DNA of 12,138 nt from JADHUC01 sp964617665 (GCA_964617665.1 CAZUAH010000424.1:1-12138), one strand, 5' to 3'; positions 1-6,659 are shown, counted from the stretch's first letter. Notes: generated by a model not told the origin, from the letters alone. Numbers and translations are program-made.

Positions 1-2
1 TC

Positions 3-161
3 GGCAACGCGGAAAAGGGAAGTCGCGGCGACAAGAACTTCGTCGAACACACTTTCCCCGCCCGCAAGATCCGGTTCATCAAAATTGTCACACAAGGTTG
101 CCACGGCCTCACCTTTCCCAGCTTCAGCCGTCTCAGCGAGATGATGGCATTCGCCCAATAA
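3..161 (+). CDS. C-terminal fragment, probable discoidin-like (F5/8 type C) domain protein
   Basis: An open frame enters from the left edge and ends at TAA 159-161, giving 52 residues with no start in the window. The piece contains ARKIRFIKIVTQG, then a Ser-rich turn and LSEMMAF before the stop. That resembles the last strands of F5/8 type C (galactose-binding-like) domains, where an Arg-(Tyr/Phe)-(Ile/Val)-(Lys/Arg) strand is followed by a Ser-containing loop and a final (Ile/Leu)-Ser-Glu-(Ile/Met) strand. In planctomycetes such domains often sit at the ends of secreted sulfatases, glycosidases or cytochrome-containing proteins and bind carbohydrate. The catalytic part, if any, lies outside the window, so no function is assigned to the whole protein. 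The family call rests on this short motif and is moderate at best; that the frame is coding is more secure than the domain name. Confidence 0.5.
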   Translation, partial: GNAEKGSRGDKNFVEHTFPARKIRFIKIVTQGCHGLTFPSFSRLSEMMAFAQ

Positions 162-193
162 GTTCGTAGGACCACGTCCCTATAGCATGCCGA

Positions 194-261
194 GGTACGT
201 CAGAGAGATTGTTCCTGATCCACCCTCTATTGCTCGCCAATGGTGATTTCTCTGATGTACC
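194..261 (+). terminator. Long GU-containing stem-loop after the first gene
   Basis: Bases 194-209 pair with 246-261 as a 16-bp stem: 14 Watson-Crick pairs plus two G-U pairs (199/256 and 207/248). A further U-G pair is possible at 210/245. The loop is 34 nt. All the wobbles are G-U in plus-strand RNA and would be A-C mismatches in minus-strand RNA, which favours a plus-strand transcript structure. It begins 32 nt after the TAA at 159-161, so it may stabilise or end that mRNA. No U-tract follows, so it is not a classical intrinsic terminator. Confidence 0.5.
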
Positions 262-336
262 AGATCCAGAGGCAGACTTCCAACCGGACCGCGAATCCGC
301 GCCAGCGAGGCAACTGACCTACGCAGACACCTTCCT

Positions 337-364
337 TTGAATCACGAGTTTCTCCTGGTAGAAT
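337..364 (+). promoter_or_regulatory. Candidate sigma70-type promoter for the zinc-ribbon/propeller gene
   Basis: TTGAAT at 337-342 and TAGAAT at 359-364 are separated by 16 bp. They match the -35 and -10 consensus at 4/6 and 5/6 positions. Transcription would start near 371, leaving a leader of about 45 nt before ATG 416. Planctomycete promoter consensus is less well defined than that of E. coli, so this is a by-eye inference. Confidence 0.35.
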
Positions 365-415
365 CAGTTTCGTCGGGGGAAACCGAGTCTTCTGTCATTC
401 GTTCTTCCCATCATT

Positions 416-2413
416 ATGCCAGTTCCAATCGCATGCCCAAGTTGCGGGCGAAGATACAACGCGCCGGATCATTGGGTTGGCCGACAGACGCCTTGTCCTT
501 CTTGCGGGGCGTCAATTGTGATCGCCGCCGCCCCGGATGCTACGGCGCCAAACACTACAACACCGAGAGCCGCCGCGGCGTCGCCGGCTTCCCCCAATCA
601 ACGCCGCAATATACTGATTCTGATAGCGGCTGGTGTCACTGGCTGTCTGCTTTGTGTCATGGTCGTATGCGGCGGTCTCTATTCGCTTGTCTTTTCTCGC
701 CTCTCGCCCAAGAATGTCGTCCCCGAGTCGGTCTCCAGTTCGCCACGTCCGGTAGAGCCAGCCGAAGACCTTAGTAAGGGTTGGTCGCAAATGCAAAGAT
801 TGGGCAGGCCGCCTGCGATGCCGCCGATCACCGATCAACCGATCCGCGTCCTGGCTCATGACTTCGCGCACATTCGTTTCTCGCTCGGCGCGGTGGTGCC
901 GTATCATGGCCTCGGCCGATACAAAGCGATCAATGTTTACGACTTGAGGAACGGTGCGTTGATCACGGAGGTGATCCCCCCGGACGACCGCAAGTTCTTT
1001 GACGTCGCGCCAGACCGCTCTCGCATCCTGATCCAAGACTATGGGGCGAAAGAACTCGAAATCTGGAAACTTGGGGAAAGGCCCGAGAAAGAAATCGCCT
1101 GGGATCCCGGATTAGACCATTCCACATACGTGAAATGGGCTGTGTTCGTCTCGCCGGATGAGGTGCTTGTTTGCACCAACGGAGGCGATCTAGTGTTGTG
1201 GTCGCTTCCTGGCCCAAAGAGAGTGTACGAAACGTATAGACTTCAATACGGTGTTGGACCTCTATACAACGTCCACCCCCCGAGATTCACTCCCGATCGA
1301 CGCTACCTCTACGACGCCACCAGGTACTCGGTGCGGTTTATCGACGTCAAGACCGGCGAGGTGGCGGGCAGCGTCCGTTTGAGCGATCTAGCCAACAATG
1401 AACGGTGGCTGGGAATCTGTTCGATATCCAATGATGGAAAGCAGGTGGCTTGCTTCTGTGAAGGAAGCCATGCAAGCTCACGTTTATTGGGCGTTTGGGA
1501 TCTGAATAGCGGCCAGCGGAAATGGATGGCGCTGCTGCCGGACAACAAGGCACCGACCACGAAATCCGGCCCAGGAATATGTTGGCTCGACAAGGACTTC
1601 TTGTTGGTCGGCCATTATCTGTTCAGCATCAAGCACCAAAGAGCCGTTTGGCGATACAAGGATCAACCATTGGGCTGCCTTCCTGATGGTCGTGTCTGGG
1701 TGGGGAAGAGAATAGATCAACAAAACGCTTTGCTGGTGGCCGTCAACCTGCCCGGTGCCGATGTGCTCGACCACCTTGCCACGAATCCCGATTTCGGCAC
1801 GCGGCAAATCGCTCAAGGAGCCGGCTTTTCGATCCAGGTCCAGCTTAAGGTCCGCCCGCCGGAGGCTGACTTTCAACAGCGGTTGACCGAGATGCTGGAA
1901 CAGAAACTCGTCGCTTGTGGCTACCGCGTCGCAGACGGACACCCCAACTCGTTGCGCGTTGTCATTAGCGATCGCGACACGGGAAAGACCGTCCGCCTTG
2001 GCGAATTCACGAGATTCAAATCCGGCACGGAGAGATACGAGGGCCAAACCCTTGAGCTTCCCGACCGCATCCTGTCGTGCGTGACGGATGTGATCGACAG
2101 TGATGGCAACTCGGTCGATCAACTCACGCGAACGTTTGCGACTAGCCGACTGAAGGCAGCCATTGAAATCAAGGGCGACTGGCGGACCACTGCGCAGAAC
2201 GCTCGCTGGAATGAGTTCCTGATGGATCTCGATCGTTTCTTGCGGTTCAAGGGAGAATATGGCCAGCCGGCGATTCCCGAATCGGATCTGTTCCCCGTCG
2301 TGAATGAACCAGCCGAACCGCAAGCACATGCACCGGCGCATCCAACGGGTTCTTCTTTGCGCGCGTCGGTCATATCTGGATCGAGACCGATGCTTACGCG
2401 CGGAAGAACATAG
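416..2413 (+). CDS. Membrane-anchored zinc-ribbon protein with WD40-like beta-propeller
   Basis: A 665-residue protein. Residues 7-30 hold a zinc ribbon of two CPSC knuckles (C7/C10 and C27/C30). A Pro/Ala/Thr-rich linker follows, then RR at 63-64 and one membrane segment at about 66-93. The Arg pair before the helix suggests the ribbon is cytoplasmic and the rest outside. Residues about 155-445 show degenerate propeller blades, with recurring VYDLRNG, EIWKLGE, LWSLPG, FIDVKTGE and VWDLNSGQ strands, each preceded by an S/TPD-type turn. Residues about 470-620 are a mixed alpha/beta region I cannot name; the last 45 residues are Pro/Ala-rich and probably disordered. Start 416 is fixed by the ribbon, which begins within six residues, and by an in-frame stop upstream; no Shine-Dalgarno is visible. 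Ribbon-TM-propeller proteins are common in planctomycetes, usually of unknown role. Function unknown; signalling or envelope scaffolding is only a guess. Confidence 0.85.
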   Translation: MPVPIACPSCGRRYNAPDHWVGRQTPCPSCGASIVIAAAPDATAPNTTTPRAAAASPASPNQRRNILILIAAGVTGCLLCVMVVCGGLYSLVFSRLSPKNVVPESVSSSPRPVEPAEDLSKGWSQMQRLGRPPAMPPITDQPIRVLAHDFAHIRFSLGAVVPYHGLGRYKAINVYDLRNGALITEVIPPDDRKFFDVAPDRSRILIQDYGAKELEIWKLGERPEKEIAWDPGLDHSTYVKWAVFVSPDEVLVCTNGGDLVLWSLPGPKRVYETYRLQYGVGPLYNVHPPRFTPDRRYLYDATRYSVRFIDVKTGEVAGSVRLSDLANNERWLGICSISNDGKQVACFCEGSHASSRLLGVWDLNSGQRKWMALLPDNKAPTTKSGPGICWLDKDFLLVGHYLFSIKHQRAVWRYKDQPLGCLPDGRVWVGKRIDQQNALLVAVNLPGADVLDHLATNPDFGTRQIAQGAGFSIQVQLKVRPPEADFQQRLTEMLEQKLVACGYRVADGHPNSLRVVISDRDTGKTVRLGEFTRFKSGTERYEGQTLELPDRILSCVTDVIDSDGNSVDQLTRTFATSRLKAAIEIKGDWRTTAQNARWNEFLMDLDRFLRFKGEYGQPAIPESDLFPVVNEPAEPQAHAPAHPTGSSLRASVISGSRPMLTRGRT

Positions 2414-2505
2414 AATCGGTCTCTCTTCACTTGCCACCTGCCGCGTGCACTCGTCACTTCTCCGCACTTCTTGGCCGCCGCTGTGACTCGCAGGGGCGTT
2501 CTGGC
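2414..2505. other. Short convergent intergenic gap
   Basis: This 92-bp stretch separates two genes that end towards each other. I see no open frame of note and no T-tract-flanked hairpin. Its right end, about 2485-2509 read on the minus strand, begins with GTAGGCCAG and resembles a decayed copy of the palindromic unit at 4127-4148. Confidence 0.6.
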
Positions 2506-4074
2506 CTACGTCCTGCAGGACGTCAGACGTACCAGCACGACCCCGTGGGGACGGACCCCGGCGGTGAACTTCTCGGAGTGGACCCCAAGGTCCTTCTGCC
2601 GCCACAGGTCGCGGACTTGTTGTTTGCCCTTCAGTCCCAGTGTGGACCACTCGATTGTGACCTTGGCAAGTTCGTTGCCCGGATTGAGCAGGCCCACGGC
2701 CTTCGAGCCATTCTCCAACGGCTTGACCACCGCCTCACCGCCGCTGGCCTTGGCTCGTCGGCCTTGGATACCCAACGGGTCCTGGTTGATTTCGAGAACG
2801 TCGTCGTTTGAGAGTAGCGACAAGGTGAATGGATCGAGCCGCTCGATCGGCGTGCCGATGATCATGGGCGAGCCCCACAGGCACCACAGGCTGATGTGCG
2901 TGTATTGCTCGTCGGAGGTCAGGTGGGTCGGGGTCAGCGTTTTGCCTCGCCATCCACCCAACAGGCCGACGCGGATATTGCAGGCGTGGTTCCAGTGTCC
3001 GGGCTTCTGGTACGGAGCCCAGGCATCGTGGGCCAACCAGACCTCGCGGATACCCTCCGCCCAGCCACGTATTTCTGGCGGCATTCGCGAACGATCCCAG
3101 AAGTCGACCAAGTCGCCCGTCGTTCGCGATAGGTGTACCAGGCTCGTGTGCTCGGCCGCTTTGTCCAGGGGCACGGAATTCGACAGTTCCAACACGATGT
3201 CGCGATCGCAGGCGGCCAGTGCGTCGACCATCCGCCGGGTCAACTCGACGCTGTCGACGTCCCAGTCGTACTTGGCGTAGTCGAATCCCCAAGCGGCCCA
3301 TTGCCGAGCGTCGTTGGTCTCGAACAGGTACTTGCCGCAGCGATAACCGTCCCGGCGACGCTTGGGCGGCTGCCACGCGCCTTTGGGATCGTCGCTGGAC
3401 CCGCCGACGAACCCGGAGTAGCTGGTGGTCCAGGGCGTCGAGTAGATGCCTGCCTTCAGGCCCAAGCTGTGGATGTAGTCACAGAGGGCCTTCATGTCGG
3501 GGAATTTCTCGTTGGGCAGGATGGCGTTGTAGGGGCCGCCACGATGGCCCTGCCAGCCGTCGTCGATGTTGATGTACTGCCAGCCATGGTTGATCAGGCC
3601 CGTATCGACCATCGCCTTGGCGGCCGCGCGGAGGTTGGCGTCCGTGACCTTCGCTCCCCATCCGCCCCAGGTGTTGCAGCCCAACAGCGGCGTCAGAAGG
3701 AGCTCATCGCCAACGACGATACGCAACTCGCGCACGGCGTGGCCGAGCGCGTTCTCCGCACGGAGCATCACACGGCAGGTTCCTCGCTCGGCCAGAGAAC
3801 CGGTGATCTGGCCGGTTACTTCGTCGACCCGTAGACCTTCCGGATGGTCTGCGATCGAAAACTTCATCGGGCGTCGGCCCGTCGCGGCGATGGTATACAG
3901 CAGAGGATGCCCAGGACGCACCCCAAAGACTTTCGCACCGTTGATCCGCGGCCCGGGAGCCGGTGGAGGCGTGAGGATTTCCGGTTCATCGGCGGCCTGC
4001 ACCGCAGCGGTGTGCGGATGGAGACATGTCGCCACGGCCAGGATCACCAGCGTGCATCTGATAAGCAAGTTCAT
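2506..4074 (-). CDS. Secreted GH27 alpha-galactosidase-like glycoside hydrolase
   Basis: A 522-residue exported protein of glycoside hydrolase family 27, retaining enzymes that cleave terminal alpha-galactosides or related sugars. Residues 1-28 are a Sec signal peptide ending AVQAADE. Residues about 48-122 resemble a He_PIG Ig-like domain (GLRVDEVTGQITGSL). The TIM barrel starts at LGCNTWGGWG (131-140). By alignment from memory with human GLA, the nucleophile is D270 in YAKYD and the acid/base is D321 in SRTTGDLVDFW. Substrate-binding D171/D172 (INIDDGW), K268 and R317 are present. The family motif WNDPDML is replaced by WNHACNI (361-367), losing the Asp equivalent to GLA D266. NQDPLG (430-435) and a C-terminal beta domain follow. 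Start 4074 has an AAGGA Shine-Dalgarno 7 nt upstream. It lies 165 bp after the FAD oxidoreductase gene on the same strand. The family is secure; exact sugar specificity is not. Confidence 0.9.
   Translation of the reverse strand: MNLLIRCTLVILAVATCLHPHTAAVQAADEPEILTPPPAPGPRINGAKVFGVRPGHPLLYTIAATGRRPMKFSIADHPEGLRVDEVTGQITGSLAERGTCRVMLRAENALGHAVRELRIVVGDELLLTPLLGCNTWGGWGAKVTDANLRAAAKAMVDTGLINHGWQYINIDDGWQGHRGGPYNAILPNEKFPDMKALCDYIHSLGLKAGIYSTPWTTSYSGFVGGSSDDPKGAWQPPKRRRDGYRCGKYLFETNDARQWAAWGFDYAKYDWDVDSVELTRRMVDALAACDRDIVLELSNSVPLDKAAEHTSLVHLSRTTGDLVDFWDRSRMPPEIRGWAEGIREVWLAHDAWAPYQKPGHWNHACNIRVGLLGGWRGKTLTPTHLTSDEQYTHISLWCLWGSPMIIGTPIERLDPFTLSLLSNDDVLEINQDPLGIQGRRAKASGGEAVVKPLENGSKAVGLLNPGNELAKVTIEWSTLGLKGKQQVRDLWRQKDLGVHSEKFTAGVRPHGVVLVRLTSCRT
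2508..2523. repeat. Perfect 16-bp palindrome across the GH27 stop codon
   Basis: ACGTCCTGCAGGACGT is self-complementary at all 16 positions. It encodes the last residues of the GH27 protein and the first base of its stop anticodon lies at its edge. Next to it, on the minus strand, is GTAGGCCAG, the same head as in the palindromic unit at 4127. It could form a 3'-end hairpin or be part of a decayed REP-like unit. Confidence 0.6.
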
Positions 4075-4081
4075 TGATGGT

Positions 4082-4086
4082 TCCTT
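4082..4086 (-). promoter_or_regulatory. Ribosome binding site of the GH27 gene
   Basis: On the minus strand AAGGA lies 7 nt before ATG 4074. This spacing supports the chosen start and shows that at least some genes here use canonical Shine-Dalgarno initiation. Confidence 0.7.
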
Positions 4087-4126
4087 TGTGTAAGACCGGT
4101 GAGATGTCCCGGTGTCTGCTCTTGTC

Positions 4127-4191
4127 GTAGGCCAGGACCCGTCCTGGCGAATCTGGTGATCATTTCATTGCCAGGACAGGTCCTGGTCTAC
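4127..4191. repeat. Paired REP-like palindromes (BIME-like)
   Basis: Two compact palindromes face each other. The first is GCCAGGAC-CC-GTCCTGGC (4131-4148, 8-bp arms). The second is CCAGGAC-AG-GTCCTGG (4171-4186, 7-bp arms). Their outer flanks are also inverted copies: GTAGGCCAGGACC (4127-4139) pairs with GGTCCTGGTCTAC (4179-4191) at 12 of 13 positions plus one G-U. Two inverted units around a short spacer is the layout of bacterial interspersed mosaic elements. It sits between the FAD oxidoreductase and GH27 genes and may form a hairpin in their transcript. No transposase is near. Confidence 0.65.
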
Positions 4192-4239
4192 CGTATCGTT
4201 TCTGCCCTTCCGTCGGCACATTGCTTCGTCTGATCCCAG

Positions 4240-6243
4240 TCATTTCATGTGCTGAACGTCTAACGCCTTGATCCTCTTCTTCACGCTGGGATCATCCAGT
4301 TTCTTGCTACGATGGGGATAGACGCCAAGGTGTCCGGTGTCCTTGAAATGGTAGCCTTCGTATTTGTGACCACCGCCACCGGTGTGGTAGGTTCGGGCGT
4401 GCGGGACGCCCTTTATCATCATGTCCATGAGACTGTCAAATCGCGATTTGTAGACGTCTCGCGGATAGATGTTCTCCTTGGCACAAATCGTCGCGGCCAT
4501 GCCGACCACCTCGCCAAGCACGCCCAAGGTACGCATCACCCGGGCCGAACCGAAGGCGACGTGGGAAGTGCTGATGTGACGCCCCGCCAAGAAGAGGTTC
4601 GTGACATCCTTCGCGTAAAGGCAGCGGTACGGCACGGGGTAAGGCTTAACAAGGTTGCGGTGATAAGCACACGAGCGGAATGGTTCGTCGAACTTCTCGG
4701 CGTGGATCGGGTCAGGCCAGTGCAGGTCCAGGTTCCACGTAAGCGAGCCGGTCGCGTCCGGATAGACCACATGGTTTTCGATGTCGTTTTGATTCAAAAC
4801 ATAGTCGCCGACCACGCGATAGCTTTCCCGCTTTCCACCCAGGGGAGAAACCCAGAAAATGCTATCCTTGGCCCATTCGGCTTTGCGTTTCGAGTGGTTC
4901 TTCAGATAAGACCAGTTGCCGAAGATGGTCATCAGCCCATAGTCGCGGATGTACTCGGTCTCTTCGGCCTGATCTCGATACTGGCCGGTTTCCCACTCCC
5001 AGTCGCCGTTGCGGACGTAGTAGCATCGATCTTCGTTGAATTCGATTCCCCAGTCGATGTCGGGAAATGGCGTCGGGGAACTTTCCGGTCTTGAACGCCA
5101 CATCACCGACATGCCCATGACCTGTTTGTCGCCCTCGACCGGTGCGAGCGACTCGTTGTACTTGCTTCGCGATTCGCGTCCGTACATGACTGCCGCGCCC
5201 ATCATGCGAGCAATCACCGCATCGCCTGTGCAGTCGGCAAAGAGCTTTGCGCGGAATCGGATCTCGGCACCCGTCTTGACGTTTCGTGCGATGTAAGCAG
5301 TGATCTTCTGCGGATTGTCCTTGTCCCGTTCCACGCCGATGACCCGGTGGTTCAAAACGAGTCGGCATCGCGGGCAGTTGCGGAAAACGTTCTCCTTTCG
5401 GGCGTCTTCATAAAGCGAAGTCGGATGAATCCCCGGGCTGCCGGTGATGGGGCTGATTTCCCGAACGACGTTGCCCAAGTTCGTATACGGCGGCACATGA
5501 GTACGTCCGCCCATGGGCACGCGGATCTCGGAGCTGTTGTTCCCGCCCAACACCGGCCGGTCCTGGATCAGCACGACCTGCGAACCGGTTCGTGCCGCGG
5601 CCAGCGCGGTGCACATCCCGGAGATACCGCCTCCGGCAACCGCCAGATCGTAGACTTTGGGATCGTCTTTGAGTTCGATTTTGGCGATCTTCTTCCGAAA
5701 CTTGTCCAGTGCTTCTTTTTCGTTTGGCGGCTGTCCGTTGGGGTCCATGGTGAAGTAGATCGCATCGCAACGTCCGTTGAAACCGGTCAAGTCGCGCAGA
5801 GCCATTCCGTTGCGACCCTCCTTCAAGTCAACCGAGCCCGCCTTCTGCCACGCCCAGTCGGCACCGTTGGCTCCAAGTGCTTCCCCGGGTGCTGCAGGCA
5901 AGGTCTTGCCGCTGACGATCAGCTTGAAAGTGCCGCCCGGAGTGCCACGCTTCCACGGTGCGGTCCAATCGCGAGCCCGCACCCAGACGTGCCACGTGCC
6001 GTCGGCAGGGATGGTAATCGCTCCCGTGGCATCATCGACGGGTTTGCCTATGCCGTGTGCCATGATGTACGCTGAGCCCATCTGGCCCATCGATTGCTGA
6101 TCGATCAGCCAGCCTCCGAGCGAATCAAAGGACTCCGCTTCGACCCATACTTCGTCTTCCGCGCCTTCCGCCGAAAGGGCCACGGCGATCAAGACAAAAC
6201 CGAGAGCGACAACAAGACGCCTGACTATGTTCCGACCGTTCAT
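4240..6243 (-). CDS. Secreted FAD-dependent oxidoreductase (FAD_oxidored family) with N-terminal beta domain
   Basis: A 667-residue exported flavoprotein. Start 6243 is chosen because GAAAGGAAG lies just upstream and the next residues form a signal peptide (positively charged start, then a hydrophobic core VVALGFVLIAVALSA, cleavage near residue 28). The frame is open up to 6402, but those extra 53 residues are not export-like. Residues about 31-165 are a beta-rich domain with VWVEAESF and WHVWVRARDW, as in carbohydrate-binding-like modules fused to such enzymes. The FAD fold begins at AGGGISG (203-209), followed by GGNNSSEIRVPMGG (233-246), ADCTGDAVIA near 336-345 and a C-terminal LFLAGRHISTSHVAFGS (about 550-566) that closes the flavin site. 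The family is widespread in planctomycetes and Lentisphaerae near glycan-degradation genes; substrates are mostly unknown. The next gene, GH27, lies 165 bp downstream. Oxidation of a sugar or uronate is an inference. Confidence 0.85.
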   Translation of the reverse strand: MNGRNIVRRLVVALGFVLIAVALSAEGAEDEVWVEAESFDSLGGWLIDQQSMGQMGSAYIMAHGIGKPVDDATGAITIPADGTWHVWVRARDWTAPWKRGTPGGTFKLIVSGKTLPAAPGEALGANGADWAWQKAGSVDLKEGRNGMALRDLTGFNGRCDAIYFTMDPNGQPPNEKEALDKFRKKIAKIELKDDPKVYDLAVAGGGISGMCTALAAARTGSQVVLIQDRPVLGGNNSSEIRVPMGGRTHVPPYTNLGNVVREISPITGSPGIHPTSLYEDARKENVFRNCPRCRLVLNHRVIGVERDKDNPQKITAYIARNVKTGAEIRFRAKLFADCTGDAVIARMMGAAVMYGRESRSKYNESLAPVEGDKQVMGMSVMWRSRPESSPTPFPDIDWGIEFNEDRCYYVRNGDWEWETGQYRDQAEETEYIRDYGLMTIFGNWSYLKNHSKRKAEWAKDSIFWVSPLGGKRESYRVVGDYVLNQNDIENHVVYPDATGSLTWNLDLHWPDPIHAEKFDEPFRSCAYHRNLVKPYPVPYRCLYAKDVTNLFLAGRHISTSHVAFGSARVMRTLGVLGEVVGMAATICAKENIYPRDVYKSRFDSLMDMMIKGVPHARTYHTGGGGHKYEGYHFKDTGHLGVYPHRSKKLDDPSVKKRIKALDVQHMK

Positions 6244-6245
6244 AA

Positions 6246-6252
6246 CTTCCTT
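6246..6252 (-). promoter_or_regulatory. Ribosome binding site deciding the FAD oxidoreductase start
   Basis: On the minus strand AAGGAAG is followed closely by TT and ATG 6243. Its presence, together with the signal peptide beginning there, selects 6243 over the longer reading from 6402. Confidence 0.65.
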
Positions 6253-6260
6253 TCTGATAA

Positions 6261-6425
6261 CTATGCAATTGTCCAAATGCCGACCGCACCGGGTGTGGTG
6301 TCTCGGAACACCTCGGTATGCGCATCGACCGGCCAGATCACCAACCTTTGGGCATCCGCCCGCAAGAGCGAACAGAACGAAATGGCGGTCAACCCGGAAC
6401 ACAAACAGTCGCTCATTTGTCGCAT
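6261..6425 (-). pseudogene. Truncated secreted-protein gene start (stub of 54 codons)
   Basis: ATG 6425 has AAGG about 9 nt upstream on the minus strand. It opens 54 codons ending at TAG 6261-6263, only 17 nt before the FAD oxidoreductase start. The product has a short basic/hydrophobic leader (CLCSGLTAISFCSLLRADAQ), then LVIWPVDAHTEVFRDTTPGA. That mature start resembles what I recall of large secreted planctomycete and verrucomicrobial proteins with a DUF4091-type glycoside-hydrolase-like domain, which often begin with a V-W-V-x-D-x-L-x-x-V-x-x-x-x-P-P-G strand. Here it breaks off after about ten more residues. Either a larger gene lost its body by deletion, or this is a small leader-like reading frame. 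A second in-frame ATG is at 6416. The family guess is from memory of the motif only. Confidence 0.4.
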
Positions 6426-6499
6426 GGCGGTGCCTTCAGTTTGCGAAAGGCCGTTCTGGCGAGTCGAACGTTTGCCCCACGCTACACCGCTCCGACATT

Positions 6500-6525
6500 T
6501 CATTGCGGCGACGTTACCGCAATGA
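6500..6525. repeat. Inverted repeat with 9-bp arms
   Basis: TCATTGCGG (6500-6508) and CCGCAATGA (6517-6525) are perfect inverted copies around an 8-nt loop. It lies 75 bp upstream of the truncated stub. No T-tract follows on either strand. It may be a hairpin or an operator-like dyad; the sequence does not decide. Confidence 0.4.
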
Positions 6526-6572
6526 TCGTGCGACGGTCGATTGGAATGAGTGGTCGCCAGATGGTGCCGATA

Positions 6573-6628
6573 CGGAACTCGACACAATCCGACAAGGTCC
6601 GCCGAATGCGGAACTCGTTCGAGTTCCG
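6573..6628. repeat. REP-like palindrome with repeated CGGAACTCG half-sites
   Basis: CGGAACTCG occurs at 6573-6581 and 6609-6617, with its inverse CGAGTTCCG at 6620-6628. The last two form a perfect 9-bp-arm hairpin with a TT loop. It starts 32 nt beyond the stop of the Gfo/Idh/MocA gene (stop at 6660), a typical position for REP units and for 3'-end hairpins. From memory, GGAACTC...GAGTTCC palindromes are common in Pirellulales spacers; this was not checked. Confidence 0.6.
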
Positions 6629-6659
6629 AGCTACGGTGTGACCTCGCGCGTCCGTGGTG

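Larger units (their letters stand above)
6426..6659. other. Non-coding spacer with hairpins between Gfo/Idh/MocA gene and the stub
   Basis: No convincing coding frame is seen. The spacer holds a 9-bp-arm hairpin (6500-6525) and repeated CGGAACTCG palindromic units (6573-6628). No promoter could be picked out with confidence for the downstream genes. Confidence 0.5.

Noticed and set aside
188..247. Tiny plus-strand frame of 19 codons inside the hairpin region
   Set aside because: It has no Shine-Dalgarno, is too short to judge and overlaps the stem; the stem is the better explanation.
337..774. Plus-strand frame of 145 codons starting with TTG at the putative -35
   Set aside because: It overlaps the zinc-ribbon gene in another frame and encodes low-quality Arg/Ser/His-rich sequence; the ribbon gene is clearly real.
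1484..2650. Minus-strand frame of 388 codons across the propeller gene and the convergent gap
   Set aside because: It is Arg/Ser-rich, with no domain or signal and no ribosome site, and it overlaps two well-supported genes.
3133..3834. Long plus-strand open frame of 233 codons opposite the GH27 gene
   Set aside because: It is antisense to a clear GH27 with intact catalytic motifs; the product is Val/Gly/Arg-rich and shows no domain. GC-rich codon bias on the other strand explains it.
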